Shown here in pieces: positions 1 to 9,178 of a stretch of DNA of 37,687 nucleotides (its first letter is position 1; each line of letters opens with the position of its first letter). The translations under genes were made by a program, and so were the position numbers. This stretch comes from a virus. The stretch lies in the IMG/VR virus record IMGVR_UViG_3300032116_000593, positions 1 through 37,687 of that record; one strand, written 5' to 3'. Below the pieces are notes generated by a model that saw only the letters and a list, made by a program, of their open reading frames with translations, was not told the DNA's origin and searched no databases.

Positions 1-263
1 TGATCGTTGCACCAATTTAATGCCACTTTGTTCTTATTTATTTCATCTTGAATATATGTAGCATAACCGTATAAGAGATATGCGGCATCAAAAAGCTCAA
101 CTTGTGTTAGTTTTACTAGTTGCTCAGATGACATGTCCGCTACGAATAAATACTCTTCTCTAAAAGATGAGAACTTTGTATTACTTAAGTTAATATAGTC
201 ATTAATTGATGCTATATGTTCTGCTAACTTATCAGATGCCTTTAATTCTTTGTCGCCACTCAT
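1..263 (-). CDS. Partial gene next to uvsX, possible UvsY-type recombination mediator
   Basis: The window edge cuts off the 3' part; about 87 codons are visible from an ATG at 261-263. The product is helical and charged and contains LLYGYATYIQDEINKNK followed by ALNWCND, a spacing of aromatic and Lys/Glu residues reminiscent of the helical N-terminal half of UvsY-type mediators. UvsY loads UvsX onto SSB-coated single-stranded DNA and is often encoded near uvsX. Here uvsX lies two genes upstream in the same run. The start overlaps the nuclease gene by 32 bases. The function is inferred mainly from context; the existence of the gene is well supported by the open frame and overlap. Confidence 0.6.
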   Translation of the reverse strand, partial: MSGDKELKASDKLAEHIASINDYINLSNTKFSSFREEYLFVADMSSEQLVKLTQVELFDAAYLLYGYATYIQDEINKNKVALNWCND

Positions 264-654
264 CGTCACTTTCTGAATATTTTAGAGTTATTAGTTCAAT
301 TCCATTCAATTCACACCAGTTTATCTTATCATCGTCACGCACTTGGCCTTTTATGAAGTCTGCTTTGCTCCTATGGAAGAATGGATTATACTCATAATGC
401 TGCTCTCCATGAACCTCAACTCCTAGTTTAATAGAAGGAATATAAAAGTCAAGGTACAGAACAGATTTTCTATGCAAAGCCGTGCTTCCCGGTAACTTTA
501 CTTCTTCTAGTATTCTATAGCTATTGTAAATTTCTTTGAGCAGATTTCTGGCCCGAATATGATATTTAGATCGTTTGCGTTTGTCATCATTAAAAACATC
601 ATATCCAGTTAGATTCCATACATATTCCTTACCATTTATACCAGTAACTTTCAA
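232..654 (-). CDS. PD-(D/E)XK (Vsr/DUF559-like) nuclease
   Basis: A 140-residue protein with the core of a Vsr/DUF559-type endonuclease: LDFYIPSIKLGVEVHGEQH (Asp69, Glu80, Gln85-His86), then D..K..WCELNGIELITLKY around residues 108-126. In this fold Asp and Glu bind metal for DNA cleavage. The start is a TTG at 654 that overlaps the uvsX stop as TTGA, with GGAG five bases upstream. The position directly behind uvsX suggests a role in recombination or repair of phage DNA. It could also be a homing-type or mismatch nuclease. The fold call is fairly secure; the biological role is inferred. Confidence 0.75.
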   Translation of the reverse strand: MKVTGINGKEYVWNLTGYDVFNDDKRKRSKYHIRARNLLKEIYNSYRILEEVKLPGSTALHRKSVLYLDFYIPSIKLGVEVHGEQHYEYNPFFHRSKADFIKGQVRDDDKINWCELNGIELITLKYSESDDEWRQRIKGI

Positions 655-1757
655 TGAAGCTCCTTTATCTTCTCGTAAAGAAATGATGAAATAGTCAGAT
701 TATTATTTAAGAATTCTGCTACGTTGTTTACTCCTTGAAATTTGAAGAATCTTTCTATTTCGTCTGGAGTCTTGCCTATCTGGTTTTCTTCTAGCACCTT
801 GGCAACCGTTGGATTATCTGGTTCATCTACAGCACACTGTATAGTATACCAAGCACCAGCGGCTTTGATAAGTCTAAACTCGCAAGCAATCTGAATTATC
901 TCTTGTACCTCGTCAACTCCAACCCCATACTTAATCCAGCTTTCTGCTGTACTATTTGGTCTACCTCCAGCGGTTGATGTTTTTATTACCCAGTTTGCTA
1001 TTTGACCAACATGCACACCGGTATCCTTTGGAACTTGCCATTTTCCACGATGTGTAATGACCATATTTGTACCAGCTTGATACTGTAACATGTTTCCACA
1101 GTCTGCCATCTTTTGTGGTGCGTATGGAGATCCACCAGTATTAGCAATATTATGAGTGATACAAATTAATATAGTCTTGTTTTTCATAAGAGTACCACTT
1201 ATGCGTTTGAAAAACATGGAGAGTAATCTTGGCAAAGCATTTCTTACTCCCGTTCTAACTTCTCCTTCTAGCTCACATGCTGGAACCATATTAGATAAAG
1301 AATCGGTAATGATAACACAACCGGGATCGTTATTGATATAAAATTCAATAATGTTTAGGAAATCTTCTGCTGATAGAACTCTTTCGTCGGTGGACTCTAT
1401 AATTATTATGTTATCTGGTTCCAGACCTCTAATGCCATCAAAATTTTGCTTAGATAGTCTACCCTCTGTGTTGATGTAAATTATTCTTTTACTGAGCTTT
1501 TGGCATTTGGCGGCAAAGTGTAGTGCTGTTGTGGTCTTTCCGCTCTTGGGATCTCCTGTCATTACAACAACAGAACCCTCTCTGAGTCCACCACCTAGAG
1601 CGATATCTAGGGCGGGAGAAATTCCTATAACACCTAGATTGTTGATATTTTGAAGAACTTCTGTTCCACTTCTAACAACATCTCCATACTTACTTACTAT
1701 TGAATTGCTAACCGCGTCTTCTGAAAACTTGCCTGTTGTCTTTTTGGTCTTACTCAT
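651..1757 (-). CDS. uvsX: UvsX/RecA-family recombinase
   Basis: A 368-residue RecA-fold strand-exchange ATPase. The Walker A loop GDPKSGKTT lies at about residues 68-76, and the Walker B strand CVIITDSLS comes roughly 80 residues later, followed by the sensor strand TILICITHNIANTGGSPYAP. These proteins form filaments on single-stranded DNA and drive homologous pairing in phage recombination-dependent replication and repair. Its length is near that of T4 UvsX (about 390). The gene overlaps its upstream neighbour by four bases (ATGA) and the downstream nuclease by four (TTGA), so the three are probably co-translated. UvsX rather than cellular RecA is chosen from phage context and the divergent C-terminus. 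Confidence 0.9.
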   Translation of the reverse strand: MSKTKKTTGKFSEDAVSNSIVSKYGDVVRSGTEVLQNINNLGVIGISPALDIALGGGLREGSVVVMTGDPKSGKTTTALHFAAKCQKLSKRIIYINTEGRLSKQNFDGIRGLEPDNIIIIESTDERVLSAEDFLNIIEFYINNDPGCVIITDSLSNMVPACELEGEVRTGVRNALPRLLSMFFKRISGTLMKNKTILICITHNIANTGGSPYAPQKMADCGNMLQYQAGTNMVITHRGKWQVPKDTGVHVGQIANWVIKTSTAGGRPNSTAESWIKYGVGVDEVQEIIQIACEFRLIKAAGAWYTIQCAVDEPDNPTVAKVLEENQIGKTPDEIERFFKFQGVNNVAEFLNNNLTISSFLYEKIKELH

Positions 1758-2269
1758 AAATTCCTCAATTTGTTCAACGTTGTCCTTTTTGTATTATAGC
1801 TGCCAGAGGCTCTGGTTTCAAGTGGTGTATTTTCTTCTTTTGCCTCAAGATTAACTTGAGGTTTATTTTTTTCTTCTTCGATTTTCTTATGATACTTGGC
1901 TATTACCTTTTCTGCCTCTGGATTAATTTTATATCCTCTTCCATTTTGAATTCCAAGCACAAGTAATCTGTCAAAGTCTTTAGATTGTATAGCTTGTAAT
2001 ATAGCCTCTTCGCTATATTTCTTTTTCAATTGAACAGCAGCACCATGTTGTTTTTTCCACATCCAGTGTAGAGGATCTCCCTTAGTCCAAAATTTATATG
2101 CTGGTTTTCCCAGATTCAATTTTTCTGATCTTCTAATAACAATATACTCAGCAATATATGCTTCAAAAGTACAATACTCACCAGTATGAATATGTTTATA
2201 TTTGTGAGTTTCAGACCAATTTTTTTGATAGTTTTGACTGAATAATTCTGGTTTATCTAGACTTGACAT
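1754..2269 (-). CDS. Conserved-looking phage protein of unknown function
   Basis: Not recognised. The ATG at 2269 gives 171 residues; an in-frame TTG at 2305 is possible but would overlap the upstream gene by over 50 bases. The central part is rich in aromatic and charged residues (KFWTKGDPLHWMWKKQHG), and the C-terminal third is Lys/Glu-rich and probably disordered. It sits between a small unknown gene and uvsX with overlaps on both sides, which suggests an accessory role in DNA metabolism. That is context only. Confidence 0.65.
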   Translation of the reverse strand: MSSLDKPELFSQNYQKNWSETHKYKHIHTGEYCTFEAYIAEYIVIRRSEKLNLGKPAYKFWTKGDPLHWMWKKQHGAAVQLKKKYSEEAILQAIQSKDFDRLLVLGIQNGRGYKINPEAEKVIAKYHKKIEEEKNKPQVNLEAKEENTPLETRASGSYNTKRTTLNKLRNL

Positions 2270-2681
2270 AGTTGTATATAATAGCCTCTGCAAAGCACTG
2301 CTCAATAGGATCTTCTTCTTCTAGCTGTTGTATTAATTCTGGTATCATCCATATAGTCTTTTTGACTTTGGATCCATAAATCTTTCCAACAGTGTATGTT
2401 TGTTTTTCCTCTTGTCCAAATGTAGCAAAAATAGATCGTGTCAAATAAACACCATCAGTGTTTGTTGTATCAATTTCTATAGAATTTGATCTATATTGCA
2501 GACCAATTTTGTCAATACCCAATTTATTATTCTCACAGAAAATTTTTAACTGTAACCATTCTTGATAATTACGTAAATATATTTCTGTGTGATTACTTAA
2601 TGTAGCTCTTATCCAAGTTTGATACTTGTCTTTTTTGTACTCTTCTAGCCAATCTTGGTATGAATTTATAAAGTTGTTCAT
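2253..2681 (-). CDS. Hypothetical protein
   Basis: About 142 residues, not recognised. The ATG at 2681 overlaps the upstream stop as ATGA, which favours it over the in-frame TTG at 2699. Composition is soluble and charged, with several Trp/Tyr in the first 50 residues (WLEEYKKDKYQTWIRATL) and no membrane segment. It belongs to the run of overlapping genes leading to uvsX. Confidence 0.65.
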   Translation of the reverse strand: MNNFINSYQDWLEEYKKDKYQTWIRATLSNHTEIYLRNYQEWLQLKIFCENNKLGIDKIGLQYRSNSIEIDTTNTDGVYLTRSIFATFGQEEKQTYTVGKIYGSKVKKTIWMIPELIQQLEEEDPIEQCFAEAIIYNYVKSR

Positions 2682-2962
2682 TTTATTTTCGTTATGCAAT
2701 GTGAATTATTTACAGAGGGTTTTTTAGCTTTGTCTATCATTGACGATGCATTTTCAGTCATAATTGTAGCACCGCCCTGCCTTGCAAACTGTTGTTCCAT
2801 GATAGTCTTTGGCTTTTCTATTTTATTTTTTTTGATGTGTTTTTCTATTGCTCCCACGGCTCTGTCCAAATCTTTTGCAATTTCTTCAATAGATATTCCT
2901 ATCTTAAATTTTTCTTCTACATAGAAAGATTCTGCCTTTCCAAGCGGTCCCGTCTTAGCCAT
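2678..2962 (-). CDS. Small protein with possible helix-turn-helix
   Basis: 94 residues. The stretch ISIEEIAKDLDRAVGAIEKH at about residues 24-43 has the spacing of a helix-turn-helix, as in Sigma70_r4-like or homeodomain-like DNA-binding domains, followed by a basic segment. This suggests a small DNA-binding or regulatory protein; the call is tentative. It overlaps both neighbours by a few bases within one operon. Confidence 0.65.
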   Translation of the reverse strand: MAKTGPLGKAESFYVEEKFKIGISIEEIAKDLDRAVGAIEKHIKKNKIEKPKTIMEQQFARQGGATIMTENASSMIDKAKKPSVNNSHCITKIK

Positions 2963-3299
2963 TTATAAAACTCCTTTGACACCTTGTTAGGTATAATTGA
3001 TTTTTAGTTTTTAAATAAGAAACATAATAGTTGTATGTTTTGTCAGTTACTTGCTTGAGACTCAAATTTAAATTAGACTCTCTATGACTATCTACTCCAT
3101 ATGGATCATACGGTTGACTATTAAGTGTTAAAATAGCATACTTAGTCTGTTGTTTGCTATTAGAGCTTTGAATAACCATCTTGGCAAATACTAGTTCAGA
3201 CTCATTACCAATTGGTCTACCTAGTTTATTTAGGTTTATTTCTGAGGTTTCTTTGTAATCAACATTTTCTATGTTGTCTGATGAGCTTATAAATTTCAT
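2955..3299 (-). CDS. Hypothetical protein
   Basis: 114 residues, no recognisable family. The N-terminal half is polar and acidic; the C-terminal half is basic (YLKTKNQLYLTRCQRSF). No signal peptide or membrane helix. It overlaps the FmdB-like gene by four bases and the next gene by eight, supporting it as a true operon member. Confidence 0.6.
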   Translation of the reverse strand: MKFISSSDNIENVDYKETSEINLNKLGRPIGNESELVFAKMVIQSSNSKQQTKYAILTLNSQPYDPYGVDSHRESNLNLSLKQVTDKTYNYYVSYLKTKNQLYLTRCQRSFING

Positions 3300-3646
3300 T
3301 TTTCACCTGTCATTATATATTTAGTTTTTTGAGCCTCTGTCATTTTAGTAATATCTTTCTTGGATGCGGAACCAAAAGAAGAAAAGTACGAAGGTTCCTC
3401 CGTACTCTTCTTTGATTTGGCTTCTATTTCTGACTTTTCGTAATGACCCTTCTTAGACCAATTACTGTCCGCAAGACTTCCGATGGTCTTTGGTTCCTTC
3501 ATGAATGATGCTATACCACCATATATTACCCTTCTCAGGCAATCTTTTCCACAGCTTGGACACTGTGTCAAAGCATCGTCTTTTATAGATTGGTATACAT
3601 CGTTCATTTCATGTGAACATTCATCACAAATATAGTCATATAACAT
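3296..3646 (-). CDS. FmdB-type zinc-ribbon protein
   Basis: 116 residues. The N-terminal 45 residues match the FmdB/CxxC_CxxC_SSSS zinc-ribbon pattern: YDYICDECSHEM then about 19 residues to CPSCGKDCLRRVIYGG. The two CxxC pairs should bind one zinc ion. FmdB-type proteins are described as putative regulators and occur in many large phages. The rest is a polar tail ending in a Lys-rich segment. The zinc-ribbon call is firm; the function is not known. Confidence 0.75.
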   Translation of the reverse strand: MLYDYICDECSHEMNDVYQSIKDDALTQCPSCGKDCLRRVIYGGIASFMKEPKTIGSLADSNWSKKGHYEKSEIEAKSKKSTEEPSYFSSFGSASKKDITKMTEAQKTKYIMTGEK

Positions 3647-3653
3647 TTTTTCC

Positions 3654-4346
3654 TCAAGATTCTAGAGCGTGTAAAACTGCTCCTAATATTCCATTTCTTT
3701 GTATGTCTTGATAACCTAAACTGCAAATACCAATACCATTGATATTACTTAATTTGTCGATACATTCTAATAATCCATTTCCACGATACAGATCTGTTTG
3801 TTTTGTATCGCCGTTTATCATAACTTTAGAATTTTCGCCCATTCTGGTTATGAACATTTTGATCTGTTCTAGTGTGCAGTTTTGAGCTTCGTCTAAAATC
3901 ATATACGCATTATGGAATGTTGATCCTCTCATTGTTTCTAACGGCTCAAATCTTATTCTTCTAGTATTATAGTACAAACCAAACTTGTCTCTGCCTAGAA
4001 AATATTTAAGATTTTCTTCCATTGGTTGTAGGTATGGTTTAATCTTGTCCCCAAGTTCTCCCGGCAAAGAACCAATATCTTTGCCAGTGCAAACTAAAGG
4101 TCTTGTTACTATAATAGATTCTATCTTATCTTTCATAAGATGTTCAGCAGCTATACCGGCAGCAATAAAAGATTTGCCAGTACCAGATGGACCAGTGCAA
4201 AAAATAATATCATTCTCAACAATAGATAAGATATATTCTTTTTGATTGTCCGTCTTAGCTATTAAAACATTTTCTTTAGGAGTTTGCTTTTTATTTTTTT
4301 TGTTGTTGTTATTCTTTCTCGGATTGTTATTTGCCGCTGCTGCCAA
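3654..4346 (-). CDS. phoH: PhoH-family ATPase
   Basis: 230 residues matching the PhoH domain almost end to end after a basic Asn/Lys-rich N-terminus. Visible are Walker A GPSGTGKS at about residue 53, the family segment TRPLVCTGKDIGSLPGEL, Walker B YMILDEAQNCT and the sensor MINGDTKQTD. PhoH proteins are P-loop ATPases related to superfamily 1 helicases, common in marine and freshwater phages; RNA-related roles have been proposed but the phage function is unsettled. The start overlaps the end of dut by 20 bases. Confidence 0.92.
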   Translation of the reverse strand: MAAAANNNPRKNNNNKKNKKQTPKENVLIAKTDNQKEYILSIVENDIIFCTGPSGTGKSFIAAGIAAEHLMKDKIESIIVTRPLVCTGKDIGSLPGELGDKIKPYLQPMEENLKYFLGRDKFGLYYNTRRIRFEPLETMRGSTFHNAYMILDEAQNCTLEQIKMFITRMGENSKVMINGDTKQTDLYRGNGLLECIDKLSNINGIGICSLGYQDIQRNGILGAVLHALES

Positions 4347-4746
4347 AGCCGTTGTCTCCTCGTTGCGAGGAACCTAACGTTTCATGGACCTCCATACTTA
4401 CGCGAGGAACCTCTTGGAATATAATCTGAGCGATTCTATCCCCGGTATTTATGCCTACAACTTCATCAGAAGTGTTGTATAAACATACCATTATTTCTCC
4501 TCTATATCCGCTATCCACTACTCCTGCTAAAACATCAATTCCCTGTTTAACTGATAGGCCCGATCTAGGCCAAATTAAACCGGCTAGATGATCTGGCATT
4601 TGTATTGCTATCCCCGTTCTGACAGTCTTACGTTGTTTTGGTGGTATGACGGTATCAATAATTGAGTATAGATCAAATCCTGCGTCATTAGCATTGGCTT
4701 TTGTTGGAACCTTGGCATTATTATCAAGTAATTGAACAGAAATCAT
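4327..4746 (-). CDS. dut: dUTP pyrophosphatase (dUTPase)
   Basis: 139 residues, a typical trimeric dUTPase with all five motifs in order: NANDAGFDLYS (I), PRSGLSVKQGID (II), GVVDSGYRGEI (III, with the catalytic Asp and the uracil-pocket Tyr), GDRIAQIIF (IV) and RGDNGFGSSG (V, the C-terminal arm). It hydrolyses dUTP to dUMP and pyrophosphate, keeping uracil out of DNA and supplying dUMP to the flavin-dependent thymidylate synthase encoded at 27540. It overlaps nrdB by four bases (ATGA), forming a nucleotide-synthesis operon. Confidence 0.96.
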   Translation of the reverse strand: MISVQLLDNNAKVPTKANANDAGFDLYSIIDTVIPPKQRKTVRTGIAIQMPDHLAGLIWPRSGLSVKQGIDVLAGVVDSGYRGEIMVCLYNTSDEVVGINTGDRIAQIIFQEVPRVSMEVHETLGSSQRGDNGFGSSGK

Positions 4747-5822
4747 AGATCGAATCCTCCTAAGTCAACGTCCTCTAAATCATTCTTGCTAGCACCAATC
4801 TTATATGAAGTAATTTCATGCTCTTGTGGGGCAACTTGCACAGACTCACTATTCATCCAAGGGTCAGTCCATCCAGATATTGGATTTCTACATCCCTTAT
4901 CATATGGCAATCCTATGTTTTTTCTTCTTGTCATACATAGCCAATCAATATATTCCGCCATGACCTTTTCATTTAAGCCAATGATAGATCCATCTTTGAA
5001 TAGATATTCTGACCATGCCTTTTCTTCATTTGCTGCTGATTCAAACATAGCTATTGCTTCTTCTTGGCACTCTTCTGCTATCTTTACAAACCCTTCTTCT
5101 GGTACATTATGAAGAATTTTGATAATTTCTTGAGTATTATAAAGATGTAATGCCTCGTCACGCTTGATGAGCTTGATGATATCCGCATTCCCAATCATTT
5201 TCTTGTTTTCTGCAAATGCGAAGGCACAAATAAATGATACATAAAATCTAACCGCTTCAAGGATGTTAACGCTAATGAGAGTTAGGTAAATCTGCTTTTT
5301 TATATCTTTAACTTTGCCGGAATGACCTATTTCTCGTAAAGCGTTATATTCTTTTATTGCTACGTTAGCTCGTTTGAGAATTTCTTTATCAGTTAAACAG
5401 CTATCTAATACTTCGCTAGGATTGTTGTAGACATTCTTGATAATATATGTATAGCTGTAACTATGAATTTGTTCGAAAAATTGCCAAACATTCATACATG
5501 CTTCTAATTCTGGATTAGAAACATACTCTGTAAGAGTTGGCACACCGCGACAGATAACACTATCCATCATGGTTTGATACTTAAGATTAGAAGTAAAGAT
5601 GAAACGCTCATTCTCTGACATTATATCGTCATTTTTGAAATCGTTGCGATCTTTTTTTAGCTCTATTTCTTCTGGACGCCAGAAAAACTCAATCTGTTTC
5701 TTGTATAGATCAAAAAATACAGGATACTTAAACTTATCGTATCTCTGTAGAGAAAGGTCTTCACCAAGAAAAAGCGGTTGAGCAAGATAATCAACGTTGT
5801 GTTTGTTTAATATTGTTTTCAT
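4743..5822 (-). CDS. nrdB: Ribonucleotide reductase class Ia, beta subunit
   Basis: 359 residues from the ATG at 5822, which overlaps the nrdA stop as ATGA; a TTG nine bases upstream is less likely. Metal ligands and the radical tyrosine are in place: Asp87 (KYQTMMDS), Glu117 and His120 with Tyr124 (EQIHSYSY), Glu189 (NILEAVRFYVSF), Glu223 and His226 (RDEALH). The subunit makes the tyrosyl radical used by NrdA to reduce ribonucleotides. Retention of the Tyr and all ligands suggests a working class Ia enzyme. Confidence 0.96.
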   Translation of the reverse strand: MKTILNKHNVDYLAQPLFLGEDLSLQRYDKFKYPVFFDLYKKQIEFFWRPEEIELKKDRNDFKNDDIMSENERFIFTSNLKYQTMMDSVICRGVPTLTEYVSNPELEACMNVWQFFEQIHSYSYTYIIKNVYNNPSEVLDSCLTDKEILKRANVAIKEYNALREIGHSGKVKDIKKQIYLTLISVNILEAVRFYVSFICAFAFAENKKMIGNADIIKLIKRDEALHLYNTQEIIKILHNVPEEGFVKIAEECQEEAIAMFESAANEEKAWSEYLFKDGSIIGLNEKVMAEYIDWLCMTRRKNIGLPYDKGCRNPISGWTDPWMNSESVQVAPQEHEITSYKIGASKNDLEDVDLGGFDL

Positions 5823-8047
5823 ATTGAGCAAGACCCCGATTCACATCCAGATGATTTTTCAGTATTACCGTCGCCATCCGGTGTGTTGCAATAGTAAAAG
5901 TTCTTCACACCATATTTATACCCCTGTATCTGATCTTTTATTAAAATACTCAAGGGGATATTCCCGTCAGGATAATGAGAATAATTGTAATACAAGTTCA
6001 CGCTTATGCTCATGTCTACGAATTTCTGTAAAACTGCACAGATGTTTAAAATAGCCTTATTATTCTCCATTTCCCACGCTAGAGTATAGTAATTCTTACG
6101 AGAAGCATAATTTGGCACAAGCTGCTTTAGAATGCCGTTTTTAGCCTTCTTGTAGGACATTAGACTCCTGACAGGTTCAATACCGTTTGTGCTGTTCTGG
6201 ATGACGCTAGAGGACTCGCAGGGCATTATAGCGGTAACTGTTGAGTGTCTAAGACCATACTCTTTGATTCTGGTTCTTAGACCTTCCCAATCCATAGTAT
6301 ACTCTGGCTTAACCAGTTCGTCAACTGTCTTTTTGTACCAATCGATAGGCAGCAATCCGCGAGAATATTTAGTTTCGTTGAACTTATTACATGGACCCTT
6401 TAATCTAGCAAGTTTGCAGGACTCATTAAGCAAGTGCCACTGAATTTTCTCCATTATCTCATGAACTAACTTCAAAGCTTCTGGATCATCATACTTTAGT
6501 TTGTGTTTTGCCAAAAATGCTGCAAAGTTAGTTATACCAACACCTAATGATCTACGATTTTTAGTGAAATTCTCTCCAGCCTTAACTGGGTAGTCTTGAT
6601 AATCAATTATTGATTCCAATGATCTTACAACTATTGAACAAGCTTTCTCTATATCTTTTTCGCTTTCCAATTCAAGTAAGTTTAGTGCAGAGAGAATACA
6701 AATACCGATCTCACCCTCTTCATCATCAATAGATGATATTGGAACAGTTGGGTGAAGAATTTCTTGACACAAATTACTCATGTAAACTGGAGCGTCCCAT
6801 GACCCATGCTCGTTAGCATTATCAATGTTCATTACATAAATACGACCAGTTTCTAGTCTTTCTTTAGTAAATATTTCAGCTAGTTTTCTGGCATTGATTT
6901 TCTTCTTCATCTTTACATGACGAGAGTTCTCATACTTCTCATATAGCTTCTTAAAGTCCTCATTGTTATTCATAGAGCTATAAAGACCACCGGTTTCGTG
7001 CGGACTCATTAATGTGATGTCCTCGTTCTTGATCAAACGTTCATAGAAAAGCTTATTAAACTGAACAGAGTAATCTAACTTTCTTACTCTATTATCGTCA
7101 GTTCCGGCGTTATTCTTTAGAGTCATTACGTCTTCAATTTCATAGTGCCAAAACGGAATGTGAACAGTAGCGGAACCTCCACGAATACCATTCTGACTTG
7201 TAGCCTTTACAGTAGACTCAAATATCTTTAAGTATGGGATAAGACCGGTATGGATTACTTCACCGCCTCTAATACTAGAATTTATAGGACGAATACGACC
7301 AATATTTAGGCCAATTCCAGCCCTTCTAGCAGTATATTTTCCAACAGCATGTATGCTTGAGAATATAGAATCAAGATTGTCTTCAACGTCTACTAGAACA
7401 CAACTAGCAAATTGTTTGATCTTAGTTCTTACTCCAGCCATAATTGGGGTTGGGAGGTTAATCTTGAATGTGGAAAAACATTCGTATGCTTCTTCTACGT
7501 CTTCTACCGTTTCAAATAAAGACATAGCAATAGCTACATAAGCAAATTGTGGTGTTTCGTATATCTGGCCGGTTAATCTATTCTTTATGAGATACTTGTC
7601 CATCATCTGCTGTAATCCAGCATAAGTAAATAGGTAATCTCTATCATGATCAATAAACTTTTCGATCTTATTTATTTGATCTTCACTCCACTTAGACAGT
7701 ATAGCTTCATCATATACGCCAGCCACTACATTATCTGATATATGAGATAAAAGACTTGGTGGAGAATCGTGTTTTTTCCATAAGTCTTTTCTAAGGGACA
7801 TATTTAATAGTCTAGATGCGACATACTGGTAATTAGGCTTACTTGGAGATGTTAAATCATTGGCTGACTTTATTAAGATTTGATGGATTTCTTCTGTTGT
7901 TATTCCATCCTTTAAAGAGAGTTTGGCATTCATCTCTATATCTGACCAAGAAACATTGGCGATATCCTTAATCGCCCATTCTACAACCTTATGAATTTTC
8001 TCAACTGTATAGACTTCGAAACTACCGTTCCTCTTCTGAACGCGCAT
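5819..8047 (-). CDS. nrdA: Ribonucleotide reductase class Ia, alpha subunit
   Basis: 742 residues with an N-terminal ATP-cone (VQKRNGSFEVYTVEKIHKVV) for dATP/ATP control of overall activity, followed by the barrel. Active-site residues seen are Cys216 (FASCVLVD), Asn425-Cys427-Glu429 (NLCQE) and the C-terminal redox pair in CESGSC. It reduces ribonucleoside diphosphates to deoxy forms. The complete ATP-cone implies feedback control is kept. The order nrdA-nrdB-dut with four-base overlaps indicates one transcript. No intein or intron interrupts it. Confidence 0.97.
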   Translation of the reverse strand: MRVQKRNGSFEVYTVEKIHKVVEWAIKDIANVSWSDIEMNAKLSLKDGITTEEIHQILIKSANDLTSPSKPNYQYVASRLLNMSLRKDLWKKHDSPPSLLSHISDNVVAGVYDEAILSKWSEDQINKIEKFIDHDRDYLFTYAGLQQMMDKYLIKNRLTGQIYETPQFAYVAIAMSLFETVEDVEEAYECFSTFKINLPTPIMAGVRTKIKQFASCVLVDVEDNLDSIFSSIHAVGKYTARRAGIGLNIGRIRPINSSIRGGEVIHTGLIPYLKIFESTVKATSQNGIRGGSATVHIPFWHYEIEDVMTLKNNAGTDDNRVRKLDYSVQFNKLFYERLIKNEDITLMSPHETGGLYSSMNNNEDFKKLYEKYENSRHVKMKKKINARKLAEIFTKERLETGRIYVMNIDNANEHGSWDAPVYMSNLCQEILHPTVPISSIDDEEGEIGICILSALNLLELESEKDIEKACSIVVRSLESIIDYQDYPVKAGENFTKNRRSLGVGITNFAAFLAKHKLKYDDPEALKLVHEIMEKIQWHLLNESCKLARLKGPCNKFNETKYSRGLLPIDWYKKTVDELVKPEYTMDWEGLRTRIKEYGLRHSTVTAIMPCESSSVIQNSTNGIEPVRSLMSYKKAKNGILKQLVPNYASRKNYYTLAWEMENNKAILNICAVLQKFVDMSISVNLYYNYSHYPDGNIPLSILIKDQIQGYKYGVKNFYYCNTPDGDGNTEKSSGCESGSCSI

Positions 8048-8073
8048 AATTCCCTCTTTCTTTTAATCAACTA

Positions 8074-8712
8074 TCAATATTCGTTAAAAAGTTTTCTAAA
8101 TAATCTCTCAAGTATGAATTTCAATATTACGGGCAATACAACATACATTAGTAAGAATGTTAATATAACAGATCCATACATTATCTCTGGATCTTGTTTT
8201 AAGTTAGACATTACAAAGTCTTTGCAGTCTCTTTTTAGTTGCCTTTTACTATATGAATCACACTCCGCAAAGTTGGTTCCGCCTTGGCTAGCTATTGTAG
8301 CCCATTCGTTGCCATACTGCAAACATTTCTTGGCTAAAAAGTTTCTTTCTTCATCTTGATATTCAGCATCAATTTGAGCTTCTATATCACTAGTATCGAA
8401 AGAATTACCAAATAAAGTTTCTGAGTTCTCGTCATAAGAAAACTTTATGTCTGGTAGATACTTTAGCTTTAGTGTACCACCCTCTTTGCCTAAAGTCAAG
8501 CCCTGCACATAGGCACTCAACTTAATCAATTTTTTCCAAGTTACTTTTGGTAAAGACTCTGTAAAAGATAGAATTATATTTTCAGAGGTATCTTTGATTA
8601 TCTTTATATCTAATGGCTGCGGAAAACTGATATTTAGATTCTTGATATCATAGCCATTTTTTGAAAATATGAAATCAACAATTTGTTTAATTTGTGAAAT
8701 TGGTATTGCCAT
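8074..8712 (-). CDS. C-terminally membrane-anchored protein, unknown function
   Basis: 212 residues. The first 165 or so are soluble with beta-strand-like stretches; near the end lies one long hydrophobic segment (SVILTFLLMYVVLPVILKF) followed by a basic tail (ERLFRKLF). This is a tail-anchored topology with the bulk on one side of the inner membrane. It is the last of four consecutive membrane-associated genes between the fibre/protease module and nrdA. No family recognised. Confidence 0.65.
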   Translation of the reverse strand: MAIPISQIKQIVDFIFSKNGYDIKNLNISFPQPLDIKIIKDTSENIILSFTESLPKVTWKKLIKLSAYVQGLTLGKEGGTLKLKYLPDIKFSYDENSETLFGNSFDTSDIEAQIDAEYQDEERNFLAKKCLQYGNEWATIASQGGTNFAECDSYSKRQLKRDCKDFVMSNLKQDPEIMYGSVILTFLLMYVVLPVILKFILERLFRKLFNEY

Positions 8713-8713
8713 G

Positions 8714-9178
8714 TTAATTTTTCTGTATTAGTGACCAAGCTAAACCCATGAATCTGTCTGATAATTTAGTTTTTTCTTCATCTGTTAATTTATGGTTGTC
8801 ATCACCAGTTATGCCGGTGATAAGACTTAATAAACCTTCATCAAATGATTCATATTTGTCTTTTATAGAACCTTGGAAGAAATCTGTTGCCGCTAAAACT
8901 AAAACATCATTTAATTGCTGTAAATCGGTATCATATTTTTTAATGCGATTGGCAAATTCTTGACTATAGATAGCCACTTTAGCCCTATCTGTTGGATCAG
9001 TAATCAGTGATGATACCGGTTTGACTAATTCAATTATTTCTTCATTTGGCTTATCAATATTTAGAATGGCGATGTCTGGCTTTGGAGTTATTGGAATAAT
9101 ACTCAATAATGGTTTATATAGAGCTATTCCGATCAGCACAAGTGCTATTAAATTTCTGACTTTAAGAAACTTTTCCAT
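8714..9178 (-). CDS. N-terminally anchored membrane protein, unknown function
   Basis: 154 residues from the ATG at 9178, which has GAGG six bases upstream and is preferred to the TTG at 9190. An N-terminal hydrophobic helix (LIALVLIGIALYKPLLSIIP) is followed by a soluble, probably periplasmic, helical domain of about 120 residues without cysteine. It overlaps the upstream membrane-protein gene by 17 bases. A role in the envelope, for instance in lysis or entry control, is possible but unproven. Confidence 0.65.
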   Translation of the reverse strand: MEKFLKVRNLIALVLIGIALYKPLLSIIPITPKPDIAILNIDKPNEEIIELVKPVSSLITDPTDRAKVAIYSQEFANRIKKYDTDLQQLNDVLVLAATDFFQGSIKDKYESFDEGLLSLITGITGDDNHKLTDEEKTKLSDRFMGLAWSLIQKN

